Below, piece after piece: positions 8,819-22,647 of a DNA stretch of 64,000 nt. Under the pieces are notes generated by a model. That model ran no database searches and was not told the DNA's origin. It was given only the letters and a program-made list of their open reading frames with translations. Both the position numbers and the translations under genes were made by a program. Source of the stretch: Enchytraeus crypticus (lineage: Eukaryota > Annelida > Clitellata > Enchytraeida > Enchytraeidae); NCBI GenBank assembly GCA_905160935.1, contig CAJHZI010000507.1, forward strand, positions 1,288,501-1,352,500. Reading direction: 5' to 3'. Positions within the stretch are counted from its first letter, which is position 1. Each line of letters opens with the position of its first letter.

Positions 8819-11587
8819 ATAATAATTAGTTCTTATGACTGTTGATATTAACGTGATAAACTGTAGATCCCCTCTATATGTGTTTTTTGCATCAGATAAC
8901 GTTAAAAATTATATAACTTCTTAGTTGAACGCCATTTTATAAATTTCTCTTAATATACACTGTATAGAGTATTTAATTAATTCAATGGAGCAAAATCTGC
9001 TAAAGGACATACATGACTTATACACAAATGAATAGGCCTATGAATATACAAGTGAATATGATTCTTCGTTAATTAATCTCGATGTAGGCCTACATGTTTG
9101 TTAAAATAATGTGTTTATTGTCGTAGAATTTAACTATTTTAGTTTTCTCTTCGCGCAGATCTGTTACTATATGACAATCACTAGGATAATATTGACACTT
9201 ATTACAATTTTTAACGCTATTTCCAGATGTAATGCTGTTATTTTTTAAAATCTACATTGCAAGGTTATAAAAATTTAGTTGCGTACTCTAGAACGTCTAC
9301 ATTATTGCAATATGGAATTATTTGCTTTTTATAGTGCATTGGATTATGTCAGTAGTGCATCAGGTTATGCTATTCGTATTACTATTTTAAATTTATATTG
9401 ATATTACGTATAATAGTGAAATATATATATAATGGAAATTGATGAATAGGCCCTATCGTCTTAGTGTTATTCTTGATAATTTGCACATCAGGTTGAAGTT
9501 AGTTTTTACCGATTTTCGCACTGAAATAAGTTACACGACAAAACCAAAAAGCAACAACAGAATGACGGAGAGACAAGGAATGAAACCAAGGCGTATTTGA
9601 CGGCGGAAGGAATTGTATCCTTTGCGAGAGTTCAATTCAGCTCAGGATCTGTCATATAAAACTTCATGACGTTGCCCCTACGCTGTTGAGACATTCTACA
9701 TAAGTGAATAGGCAATCGTGCATATCCCCGGCATTATCAATCATTCTACAGAATCAACGCGTAAAGCACAAATCTAGCAAGCCTGTAGCATTTAATAATA
9801 ATTATACTATAACCGACGACAGCAATTGTGAAGATATTTAATAAAGAGTACATGCATGTTTCAATCTCTCTACTCTATCAGCACCTGTTCTTGCTCACTG
9901 GCTACGCTCAAGAGTGCTAGCCAGAGGCTGTGCGAGACGTCACTGATATCATCACGAGATGACGAAACGCCATTCAACAATCCTTCTAATAGTCAAGCAA
10001 GAGCACGTAATAAACATAAAAGTCGCTGCACTATTAATTAACATTGATTTTAGCACTGACTTTATAGATTATTGAAAGCAACATATGGACGTAACACAAA
10101 ATTAGCTTAGGAGCATATGACTGCCAATCTCTACATAATTAAGAGATAATGTAAAGAACAGCCACAATGTGTCACTATGTTACATATAAAATATAACACC
10201 TACTCTGCAACAAATGTCAATGTCGAAGAGTCCAATTCAGAATTGCTATCCGACCCATATATAATTTACCAACATTTTACGTTTACAGAGAGATAGCAAA
10301 AATATAACCACAAATATGATCATCAAAATATCTTAATTTTATAATAAAGATTCTCATACAATTTTTCTCTACAAAATTTATGTCTAAATTTCAAACAAAT
10401 TTAGAACACTCTTCGGTAATTTTGTGTATCGAATAAAATTACACTTTTTCAATAATTTTCTGATATTTTTGGCCTAAAGGTATAATTTATTTGTCTTCAT
10501 TATTTCTTAAAAGTTTCTTAAAAGTAAGCAACTAAATTATGCACCAAAATGGCACAAATAACTGTGTACATTACAGTAACTTTATAATACAGTAGAAATG
10601 GATAAAAATTTATATGCAAAAAGATACAGTCTAGAAGTCACATAAAGAAAAAAATAAATTATAATGTTACTTGCATTTCTGTAAAAGAATTCATGCATTG
10701 ACACACAAACCTCAAGGATTTGTACTAAAACTGTTCAAAGATAAAATTTAGTACTCTGTCTACTTATTAAAATATTTGTTGACCGGTAGTATTATATTAA
10801 TGTGACACTTTTAAATGCTATATATATAGTTTCAGTGAAAAAACATCAGAGTACCATCGACACGTCAATTAGAGTCATTACTTTAGTCATTAATATTTCA
10901 AGTTGTTTATGTATAACAAAATATAGAACTATAATCCTATTTAAACATAACCTTCAATGAATCATATAATTAAAACAATTTGACGTTTTCATGAATATAT
11001 ACATGTAAATGCTAAACATATGTTTCTTCAAACGGGGTAGTTAAAACTCCTTTGAATACTAGCTAATTAGTTTTACAATATCTACCAGTACTACACCGTA
11101 CACGTTTAATGTATCAAATTTTAACACTAAATCATCATATCACTTTCTTTTACATTAAATAGACATTATATTAGTTCACTAGATAACTTTACAAAATAAA
11201 TGAGTCACTGGCATTTTGCTATCACACCAAAGCAACGCCATAAATTTTATCGATCTAGTAAAACATTTCCAGTAATAGATTCTATCAACAGGAGATGGCA
11301 AAAATTTAGGTAAATGACGTTGATCATTCGTAATGCACGTTAACTTCTAGATTCTTCAGCAAAGTAAACTTTAAAACCACTTCGTAGATCTGCTTCTGGC
11401 CCATTAATTAGTCAGCATTAACTTTGCCTAATTGTTCAACTCATATTACAATACTCAACTGTTTAAATTAATTCACGGTAAATCTGTACCTCGTTTTATA
11501 CACAGGTATATATTCGCAATAATACCAGTTTATACATATACACTTAGTTGCATGAACCACTATAAATATATCTATAGTTCACATATA
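8819..11587. other. Convergent spacer between CAP-Gly gene and AHCTF1
   Basis: AT-rich 3' flanks of both genes. It holds an inverted fragment of tRNA-SINE family A near 9630-9705 and a fragment of the TTA-tailed repeat near 9930-9990. Candidate poly(A) signals exist on both strands (for example AATAAA at 9839 on +), but none can be assigned. No open frame resembling a gene was seen. Confidence 0.5.
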
Positions 11588-14500
11588 TCACTTCCAGTCA
11601 ATGACACCTTTTCCTTTATTTCTGCGCGCACTAGCCCTAGACGCGGCAGCTGTCTCAGCTCCTGCAGCAGCTGCACTGCGTCTGCCACGCCCAGTTGCTG
11701 CGCTCCTCCTATCAGCTGCCTGAGTGACAGCTGAATGAAAAGGAGTGGGCGGAGTTAGCAGGTTGATCTCGTCCAGGCTGGGTGATGAATAGCTGGGCTG
11801 TCTGCAAATAATAACAATAAACATCATCAATAAACATTCAATAAACATTTCTAGCAGAAAATAAATATCAGGAACTCATTAAATAACACAACAAACATAT
11901 CCATCACAAAATATCAATTGTTAAATTAATATATGTAATGAGAAATTTTTATACAAACAATAAAATACTAGGGATTCGTTAAATGCTGTAGCAATACAAT
12001 TAATCAAATCATAACTGCACGGCCCCTATCAACCAGTTCTTCATGTTATTTCCAGCTTAGACAGTTTTAATTCATACAGTGTTCTGCTTGCATATGTTTA
12101 CAAGTATCCCGATGAATTTTCTGCTTCTCATAACAAGAAATAAGTGAAATATGTTTAAAATCCTGACTAGGTAACTCAAGTTTCCTGTCAATTTACCAAT
12201 CTTAAAGCTAGCGAGCTAGTGGCTAGGTGACACTATTATTCAGCAGACTGACGGTTGTAACCTTACTTCTCCTCAGCACAATTCTTTCGCAGATTGGTCT
12301 GGGTGAATTGATCTGTAGTGATGTGTGCTTTTGGGGACGTCCCTGACATCATCCCTGGATGAGGAAACGGACGTTAAACCTTTATTATTATTATTATTAT
12401 TAGCAAAAGCTAGTATGTTTACAAGTATACTCTACCTCTTGCTGGGGTGCTTAGCCATCTTCACAAGCCTCTGAGCTTTCTCCAGAGAACTGTCCCGAGC
12501 CTTTCTTCCAGCCGTCCCCCTGGCTCCAGCGCCCTCAGAGCCAGTCACATCTCTCTGAGCCGCCGCACGGCTAGGCCTGCCAGACCGGCTCACTTTTCTG
12601 CTCAACATCTCTCCACTAGATGATGCTGCCACCAGATCGGCATGAACAGCTGCGGCACTGGAGCTCTCGGCGTGGCCTGCAGTCACTGCGGCAGTTGATT
12701 CTTGTACAACAGCAGCTACAGTTGTATCTACTACAGCTGCGGCTTCATCGTAAACAGCTGCTGCATCGTTTACAGCTGTTCCATCGTCCACAGCAGCTGC
12801 AACATTTACAGCAGCTGCAACATCGTCCACAGCTGTTACATCGTCCACAGTAGCTGCATCTTCCACAGCTGCTGCATCGTCCATAGCAGCTGCATCCCTA
12901 GGAGCAGAAGGTCCATAGAAATCTAGCGGAGGTCCGATGCTCCCGGCAGAGCTGCTGGCGTAGACGAGAGGTGGGATGGCGTGCAGTGACGGCACTGAGT
13001 CACAGCTGAGCACCGATGTGCTACTGCGACAAGACGACACAGAGGTCGCTGAAACCACACCCACTTTTGAGCTCATCTCAGTTCTTGTAACACGATGTGG
13101 AGGACTGAAGCTAAACGACTTGTGCGATGACGATACAAACTCAGCGGTGCCTGAATAAAAAAGAAATACAGGATAATAAAGTATAATGCAATACTCATGA
13201 AACTATGACTATTAATCAATCATAAAACACTGATATTTAACTTAAATGCTAGAATAAATAAATAACATCAAAAACATGAACCGTACTTCCACTTTCCAGC
13301 ATTATACTGAGCACTAAAATTTAGTTTTAAGCTAATAGATAAAAATCATTAATGACACCTAAATATTAATGACTGATGGAGTAGCACAGAAAGATAGCAT
13401 TGTTCTAAAATTCTCTCCCTCTCTCTCTTACATCAATATTATTTGTGCGAAAAACTAAATATTCCATATTCAGTCAAGTAAAAATGAATTTAATAAAGCT
13501 ATCTGAAATTGACACCAACACAAATTAATTTAAACAATACAAAAATAGATCAGATACATATCCGATATTTGATAACGAGAGCATTTGAATCTTATTATTA
13601 TAAGCCGAGATTCTTACAGCACAGTTCAGCTTAATCGAATGCATAAGCTAGCCCCAACGGCGTGGTGTATGACAGAAACTATTTACAATGATATAAACAT
13701 AAACTGGTGAATACATGTGGAATAGAACTGTTAAACATACCTCCAGGGACGATTAAATGGTGAGGCGGAGAGAAGACGTAAGACTTTCTGTCGCCTTGGG
13801 CTCCCGCGCTGCTCTTCATCTGTAAAACTTCGTCTTTCTCGAGCAAAACTTCTTCAACAATCGATCCAGTAATCTCCTTCACCACCTTGAGATCGCCATG
13901 TTCTGAGGCAGCATCGTCCAACTCTCTGGTGCTCTTCATCTCGACAGCACCAACAACACTGGACGGAGTCTCCATAGAGCTCTGCTTCTCAGCAGTATCT
14001 TTACGTACAACACCAGATATCAACTGAGTATTCAGATCTTCATGAACAATATCCACCTCTTCTACATCGACACCTGGTCCACCTTCTGACAAATCTTCCT
14101 CATTTCTCATCTCAGAGTCGCTCACGTCGTCAGGCCCCACTCCGACCTCGCTCGTGAGTACTGTGGTCGTTCTACGCCTCCTTCGCTTGGTAGAATCACC
14201 GACCGGCAGGCTGACATCCACCTCGCTCTGTCTGTCCACTCTAGGTTTAGACCACTTACTGACCACGACATCATCCAACAGGCCAGTCTCCCCCATCCCA
14301 GACATCCTAGACTCCCTCCTAGCCTTGAGAGCTCTCTGAGCCGGAGTCAGGTAATCCACCGATATCTCGCTCAGACCCGTCACCGTACGACGTCTAGACT
14401 TTACTCTCTCCTCAACGCCTCTCAGAAATGTCTCAGAAGTCTCCACTTCCTCTGTGTCCTTGACCCTCTTTCTACTCGGCGACTTCTGTACATCAGCTGA

Positions 14501-17500
14501 CAATCTCTCCTGCTCTCCTGAACTAACTGCAAGAGAACTTTTATCCCTAGCAACATTTCTGCCTCTAGCAGGAGACTTCCTCACTAACTCAGGAGAACTG
14601 TTTGCTTTAGCTGGAGATCTCTTTTCCACAGCCAATGATCTCGTTCTAGCAGAAGATCGTCCTTCTATGTCCGGAGAACTTTTGCTTTTTCCCGGGGAGC
14701 TAGCCTCTTGAGAACCCTTTTCGGCAGCAGTAGAAGATTTAGCCCTAGACCTTCTAGGAGATACCATGACCTCACTCTGCAGCACAGAGTGTTCCAGCTC
14801 CTTTGATCTCCTTAACCTGCCTGGCGATCCCAGCAGCTGATCACCACTTGACTGCTCCAGTGTTTTCACCCCGCTCTCTCTATCAACTGATGCCCGGCCC
14901 CTAGATCTACCATGGGACTTGGGTGCCACGCTATGATCCGCTGATTGCTCTACGACTGAAGGCTTCCTTGTCCTACCTGGCGATTTCAGTAATTCTGTTG
15001 ACTCCAGAATAGATTTTTCAGCGAGACGTGACGAATGCCTCGCTGGTGAAGCCGTGTGGCTTCTCGGCGCACTTTCTTCTTTATCGGCTCTACTCAGCTT
15101 TCTATCAGGACTTCGTATATTTTTAGCAGGGCTTCCTCTAACTCTGCTCGGGCTTTCAGAACTTTTGGCAGGACTCCTGGAACTTCCCAAATTTTTGGTT
15201 GGAGTTTTATGCAGTTCATCGACGGCTCTAGAACGGCGCTCAGGACTCAGGCTGGCTGCTCCAGACAATCCTCTCCCATTATTCGGCACATCCAGCACTT
15301 CCCCACCTTTCTGTCCCTCATTCATCACCTGCTTCGACCGTCCAGGGCTTCCCTTAGTCTGAGGGCTTCCCGGAACTAAGACACGCGCTGATCTGCGAAT
15401 TGGTGTAAACATAATGGACGAATTTGGAACATCGTCATTATCCACGGAGACCACTTCTATTCTTTCAACTCTGGTTGGTCTGGATGATTCGTCTCTTGTA
15501 TCCATTCCTTCACTTGCCTCGTGCACCTTTGAGAGAGCACATGGCGGTGTTCCATCCACTGCCTCACTTTGTCGCGAAATAGTTTCAGCGGCTAACGTTT
15601 GTACGCTAAGAAATAAATCACCAGACAGCACAACTTGATTCGGAACAAACGATTGCGAACTATGATCTATTACACTCGGTGATGCCCTGCTATCAAGGGA
15701 CTTCTGAACGGCTGATGTAGTTATGGATTTGCTAATCAGTCGAGGACTTGAGCTCTTCTCGCTAGCATGCTGCCTGGTAGGACTCACACGCAGGCTGTAG
15801 CCGCTGCTGCTCTCCAACTCTGCTTCCCTGCCCTCCAGCTCCGCCTCTTGCCCATCTGCTTCCTTGCCACCTCGAGTGATGCGTCTCGAGATTCTACGTG
15901 ATGGAGAGTTGAGTCTTGGGTCTGATATCACAGTGTCCTTCACTGACTGACGCACAGCGACTGACTCTGACAGATGAACGGTCATTTCTGAGACGGACTT
16001 AAGCGCAGTTGAATTATACACAAGCGATTCTGACAGAAACTCATGACTGTCAGATGATTTTGATTTAATCAAAACTGCCTCTGACTGAGACACTGCAGTA
16101 GCGGGTGGTAATGATTCATGAACGGTGATTGTAGATATAAACCTACTGGAAGAAAAGGCTGATTGACTGACACTTGACTCCAGTTTGGCAATCTTTCGCA
16201 CAGGGCTCGTTACATCAACGCCATCATCATGTACTGAAGCATCGAAAGAATCGCCACGCTTTAACTCTGCAAGTCCTGTTATCTCGCAGCGTATATCTCC
16301 CTCGGTATCTCTCTTTTTTTCTATCTCAGTATCTCTCTCGTTTCTTGCCTCGCTGTCTTCCTCATCTTCCATTATGATCATACACTCATCCTCCTCAACA
16401 TCCTCCTCCTCGTGCCCAGCAGCCACAGTCACACTGATGTTCTCACCGCGCAAGCTCTCACTGATCACTCGTGACACATTGCGTGCTGAGCTCGGTGACG
16501 TTGTCACGATGCGTGACAGAGAACTGTGACCAGCAGGCGACACGACACGTGACGATGTGTCAGCCACAGTGCGTGACAGGTGATGCGTGGGAGGAGTCTG
16601 ATCAGCCAGCGACCAATCATCAGAGCTCTCTGCAGAGCTCGGTGATGACTTGAGAGGTGGGCGTGTCAGAGGCTCCGAGTCAACGGTGGCTGCAGGTGAC
16701 TGCGATGATGACGTCATAAAGTTAGATGACGTCACCATTAGACTGCGTGACGGTGATTCTTTCAGCATTCTCTCGCTCTCCATTTCACTAGGATGCTGTT
16801 GGTGTAGTTGATCTCCACCAGCCGACAGCAAAAAACCCTCAACAACAGTAGAGGAAGAAGTTCTAAGTGGCGATGTTTTCAATGGAGAGAATGAGCTCTG
16901 CAGGAAGGACGAGCGTTTAGGAGAGAGGGAGGAAAGGCTCTTTGTGCGATTCAACTCACTGCCTTCTAATCCTGCATATTTCAATAACAGTAGCAATTCA
17001 GTAACAAAGGTTATTCCACAATAGCAGCAGCAAAATTAATTCAACAGCAGCAATGACGAGAATAGTTTAAATTATACAATACACATTATTACAATACATA
17101 CAGTACCATACATACCGTCCGATTTATGAGTAAACACAAAAAGGATTCTTATTAAAAATTAAATGATTCATCAGTACTAATGAACAGCATTTATACACAA
17201 AGCAAAACTTCATAACTGAAATAATTCTATATCACAGTGCCAAACTATCAAATATATTTCTAACGACCTGCCTTTTTTGACATAGGAGTATTCCTTAAAT
17301 GGCTTAATGCTGCACACACATCTTCATAGTAAGTACATTTATACAAGCCTAGACTTATCAACAGAATTATTAACTGATATTACAGATAAACTCACCCATC
17401 AGTGAGCTGTCGACGGGTTTATTTCTAAAGTTGAGTGTGATCTCTGCATCATCTTCCGCCATCACTTCATCTGAGTGCAAGGAGTCTCTATCAGATATCT

Positions 17501-18573
17501 TGCTGCAATCAATCAATCAAAATCAATCAATCAGTCAGACAATTGATCAACTAATTAATCAATAAGTCAACCAATCGTTCGATCAACCAATCATTAAAGC
17601 AGTTAAAGTAGCTGTAGTTTATTAGTGAGAACATACGCGCAATACTCATCATACATTTGAACACAAGAATAAGAGACAGAGACAGAAAAGACTTGAAATT
17701 TACGGACAAGCCTGACAAACCGTTTGAGAGACATCCTCCTGTTCTTTGAAGAGCCATTAGTTGAAGTGACAGATGATGATGATGAAGATGATGATGAAGC
17801 GTCAGGCACACAGAACCTCAGGCTCTTAGTGGTGCTGCTCTCAAACGTTGGAGTTCTCATGGCAAGATCCGATAGACTGGCGCCAATTGTACAAGTGGAA
17901 GCACTGGCTGTTGCAGCAATCAAGCAATCACGTAGAAATTCTACTCATTATTTTACCAAAATTATACTGAAATTATTAGCAGACAGATTAGGAAATTACC
18001 AAAGAATGCAAAAAATCATCATCATCATCATCATCATCTTCTCTTGAATCCCAGTCCAACTAGGGTCAGGATACAAATGGACTAGCTCAAATCCTCTCTG
18101 TCCTACAACATATCATCAGTCAATCCCCTATTTGAGACCGTTCCATTAATTTAAATTTTTGTAGCAATTTCTGGAGCCCAGGTGCTCACCAACCGAATGC
18201 CCTTTTGGCATTGGTATGGATCTTAGTGCTTTAGTCGCCTTCTATGACACGTGCAGTCACCAGTTGGCCAATTCTTCAAGCAACCCGGACACAACGCGGG
18301 GATGTAAAGAATGTAAAAAATACAGCCATTAAAATTTACATAAGGACTAAGTGTAAAATTTAGTCTAATAAATGTTGTAACCTACCGCTGACATTGTCGT
18401 CACGTGACCTCATCACATCAGACACTGCAGCTTTTCTATTTCTAGTTACTAGAATAGATTGTGGAGTACGAACAGTCTGGCCCAGTGCTCTCATGCTATT
18501 GGCTGAGGCCAGACGACTCAGCCTATCCTTGATTGGTGGAGTCTGTAAGAGAGTCGCTAGAGATTGTTCCATA
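11588..18573 (-). CDS. AHCTF1: AHCTF1 exons 29-34: disordered chromatin-binding tail
   Basis: Exons: 18386-18573, 17721-17907, 17396-17502, 13741-16971, 12436-13150, 11588-11801. Exon 29 has TPQSIL, conserved in vertebrate ELYS. Exon 32 is a single 3231-bp coding block with no predicted globular content. Its second half is studded with S-P-x-K/R motifs (GSPGR, GSPAK, RSPDRK, KSPARGR, KSPSRKR and others). It also has an acidic patch near its start (EEEDVEEDECMIIMEDEED). Exon 33 is Ala/Val/Asp-rich with an irregular repeat of AAAVDD-like units and an AT-hook-like SRSGRPSR. Exon 34 ends with GRGRR and a basic C-terminus finishing VIDWK. FSPP occurs at the end of exon 32 and again at the start of exon 33; human ELYS has ISPP near its C-terminus. 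DNA contact by these motifs is inferred. Confidence 0.85.
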
Positions 18574-21500
18574 CTGCAAAACAATAGAAACATAACGACA
18601 TAGGCTAGAGACAATATCAATACCCGTTTAAACGTTTAAGTGAGATTCCGAATTTATTACAAAATTGGTGCATGCAAAAAATTTATTTAAATAGTGCTTC
18701 CCTTGTGGTCTATTATTACTAGTATTATGTGCGCAGAAAAATCAAATGCAGATGTGAGAGAATTAAATATTAGAGGAGTAATGCTAAAGATTAATATCAG
18801 GCAATCTAAGCCAACAAAACAAGTTTATATGAAAACAAAAGGTACATGGCACGATAAACAGCTTCAAACATTTATGTTTAGCAGCAGAAGATGATGTCAG
18901 ATTGACTGTATTAAATATATATATATATATATATAGGAATTTCACAGGCCAGGGAAGTCTTTGTTAAGAAAAAATAACTTTTAACCAATATCCTCTCCGA
19001 AAAATTAACAGTATAACATAGGAACATTAGTTATAAAGTGATGCAAATGATACTGAATCTTAAGGCACTTTAAAAACATTATAAAATATCTCAGAGCAAA
19101 AGTACTTCTTTTAGACTCGTTCGATTTAGCAGCGCTCAGTCCCCTCACAGACAAAATAATTCAATAATGCTGCTACTATTACTAATACTACTACCTCTAA
19201 AAATTGTACCACTACTATCACTGTTATCATCACCACCACCACTATCATTACTATCACTACCATTATCACCATGATAATTATTATCACCACAATTATCATT
19301 GCCATCATCACCACAATCATTACCATCGCCACTGTCATCACCACTACCATCATCATCAGTATCATCACCACTACCACGACCATCACTGCAAATGCTCACA
19401 CAAGCATTTACACATAGAAGCCTAAACGCAAGCACTAACCTTAGGGTAGACTGGAGGATTGACAGGCGAGAGCGAAACGTAGCTGCTGTTGGCGTCTCCA
19501 AACCAGACAACTCGTTATCAATCAGTCGAGATTTTAGTGACTTAGTTGCACTCAAGAAAAGCAGCCCATTAGTCGACTGTCTGCAATAAAAACATAAAAC
19601 AAAATTCTTTTAGATTAAACATCTAAAACAAATTATAGCACAATGATCTAAAACCATAAACTATATAATATATAATAACACATTCATTTAAATAATCCAT
19701 TCTGCTGCAGGTTTACATTAAAAGCTGGAACGCCTCGCGGTGCAGTGGTAGACAGCTCGCCTCTTGAACGAGAGGTCGCGAGTTCGAATTTGTTATTCAA
19801 ACTCGAATTTGTACAATAATTAACGAAGTAACTATTCAAAATGTCCACCTTGAATCTGAATGCATGACTGCAAACTTTGAAGAAATGAGCATACTACCTT
19901 TTTGATTCAGTATACCCTGTAAAATTCTGAGCCTATATGTACAGCACTTGCTGTAACTGCAGCGGTGGCCTAGCTGTTACTCAAACCAAAAAAAACAATG
20001 AATCAAGGAAGGGCTCTTATCAGGAGTATTCAATGACAAACAGCTTAGAGAATCTATAAGAGGTAGGGGCATGGTCACAAAAATCTGTAACTCGAATTGT
20101 GGTGCATATATTTTCATGAATTTTTCAAGCAGATGTGTAGAATTGGACCATGAATAATCGCGTCAATTTACATGATAAAGAGACATCAGATGACAGAGTT
20201 ATAGAAAATCTTCTGTAGGGGGTTAATTTTTGACGCAGTGTTTATATATATAATATCGCTTTGATATATTTTATTTACATACATAGAGCGATTGAGTGAT
20301 AATGCAGCAGGTAACACAGGTGTGCAGAGCAGTGACATGGGGTCATCAAGTATAACTCTTCTTTCTTCTTCTTCATCTTCCAGCAGCCTGTGCGAGTAAA
20401 CAACAATAAAAATATAATACCCATCAATTAAAAAGCTTTCAAATAATTATAATTAATCAATCCAGAGTTACTGTAGAAGACTGCAAACACTACAAATATA
20501 ATAAACCAAAAAATGTGCAGAAATAAAAAGAAAGAGAATGAATGCTGAAGAGAATGAAGATATCCTAAACGGTGCTGGTCCAGTGATCAAAAATCTTGCC
20601 TGACTGATCACCGGACTGGTACAATTTAGGATCGCTTTTCATTCACTTCAGCATGTTTTTCAAGTTGTTTGGGTGAATTGATTTGTAAAGGCACTCAGAA
20701 TAAAAATGTTGAAAGGAGTTAACATTAAAATCCTAGCATTAAAAATTACACGTGATTCGATTTCAGATCACACACACACAAAAACGCATAAACACACACA
20801 CTTGTACGAACAAAAACACACACATATATACACACAAACCTAGAGGGTATCTTGAGTTCTTTCTTTTTATCAAGAATTGTGAGTAAGAACGAAGCTCTGG
20901 ACTGGAGAGTTGTAGGTCGATCAGCATTGAGTGTGGCTGAAAGAGGTGTAGGTCTGTCATCTGTCACATCAATCAATCAATCAATCAATCACTCAATCTA
21001 TCAATAATAAATCAACCAAAATCCATCAATCAATCAACTAGTTACTTAAAAGAATGCATGGATTGCCTTGATAGGTTGTAGCTGTATAATAATATAAAGA
21101 ATTTTGCTACAGAATAGTTTAGAACATATAAGTAATACGTAAACAGCTATCAATTTATTGCAAAATAAATAAATAAATCAAGAAACTATTATGTTCATCC
21201 CAGCTGCCTTTTGTAACATTTGCAGCACATCATGTTGCTGGAGGTATCCAAGTACTGTAGTTCCTAGCATATGATTTTCATGTACATATTTAGAACATCA
21301 TCCGGTTTAAACATGCCAGGACAAACACTTCATAAGCAAGTCATGTGTTAGACAAAACAGATTAATTCAGCGAACCAGCTGGCAGATCACTAAAAGTTAT
21401 TTAACTAATAGATTACATTACAGCTCCCATAATCTTAAATCAACTCTTCAACACTATAAGTATAACAATATTAACACACACATGCACAAGCCAGTAAGCC

Positions 21501-22603
21501 ACTCTGTAAGTATAACAATATCAACACACACACAGGCAGTGAGCCACTCTGTAAGTGTAACAATATCAACACACATACAGCCGGTGAGCTGCTCAGTAAA
21601 TGTAACAATATAAAAACGCGTACACAGCCGGTGAGCCGCTTTAGATGTTTCGTGTCTCTGTAGCATGTCCACCAATCCTCGCTTGCAGTCGTCAGTGATC
21701 AGTCCAAATCCCAGAGAGCTTGATCTCAGCACTCTCTCGTATGAACTCAGTACTTCATCCAATCCTTCCACTTTCTTCATGCCTCTATCCTGCACACACA
21801 TACAACAAATTGTCTGGTATCATCTAAATGTCAACACCAGTTGCATAGCATTAATGGTCAATACTTTATTCGTAATAATGCACAATGTAAATTTTAATGA
21901 AATATATTGAAAACTATTGGCTACAAACATAGAAAAGATGTGAAGCCATTAACTAGGGCAACCTAGACATTTGAGTAAAGTGAGTGCTCAAACCACATCA
22001 AGAGATTTGCTGAAGTCCATGGCCTGCATATAGAGATGGTGATGTAGATGATACTGAATGAGCAAATTAGTAAAGCTTTTGTCTGGGACTTCACTCAGTA
22101 GTCTTATTAGAGTTCTTCCTTCATCCTCGTACGGACTAATCGTCATCAGTCCACGTTTCAAATGATCGCCTGAATACACATACAGATATTTATCATGCAT
22201 ATTGACAGATGTTTATCATGAAAATGGATATAACATTTTTACTATTACTAATATTATAAATTATATTATTAGTGAGCATTTTAAATTATTTCTGTTACTC
22301 TATTCCAAGCCTGGGTACAGGCTGTCATAAGGTGTCATGTAATGCAAGGCTTACATAAATCCATTACATATTCATTAAAACTCAGTTATTGTCTTCAGGC
22401 GTAGAACCAGCTTCTTTATTGCAGTGTAGTGATGTTTGCTGTGGGGACTCCTCTGACACGATACTTGGATGAGGAAAAGGACGTTAAACCTTTATTACTA
22501 TTTTTAAAAAACATATAGAAATAGATAGAAAGGTATATAAATAAACAGAAAGACAGTAAATGATAGATACTGAAAATATCAATAAAGAGGAAATCAGAGA
22601 TAA

Positions 22604-22647
<44 letters not shown>

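Noticed and set aside
14154-16653. Plus-strand open frames opposite AHCTF1 exon 32
   Set aside because: They are antisense shadows of the 3.2-kb coding exon, with no start context or family similarity.
19126-19555. Open frames rich in Asp/Gly, Met/Val or His/Tyr
   Set aside because: They are translations of a degenerate CAC/ATC microsatellite. Only 19440-19580 (-) is a real exon, read in the frame fixed by its neighbours.
19728-19800. Functional tRNA gene
   Set aside because: A and B boxes are visible but the acceptor stem does not pair and the anticodon loop has the wrong length, so it was called a SINE head.
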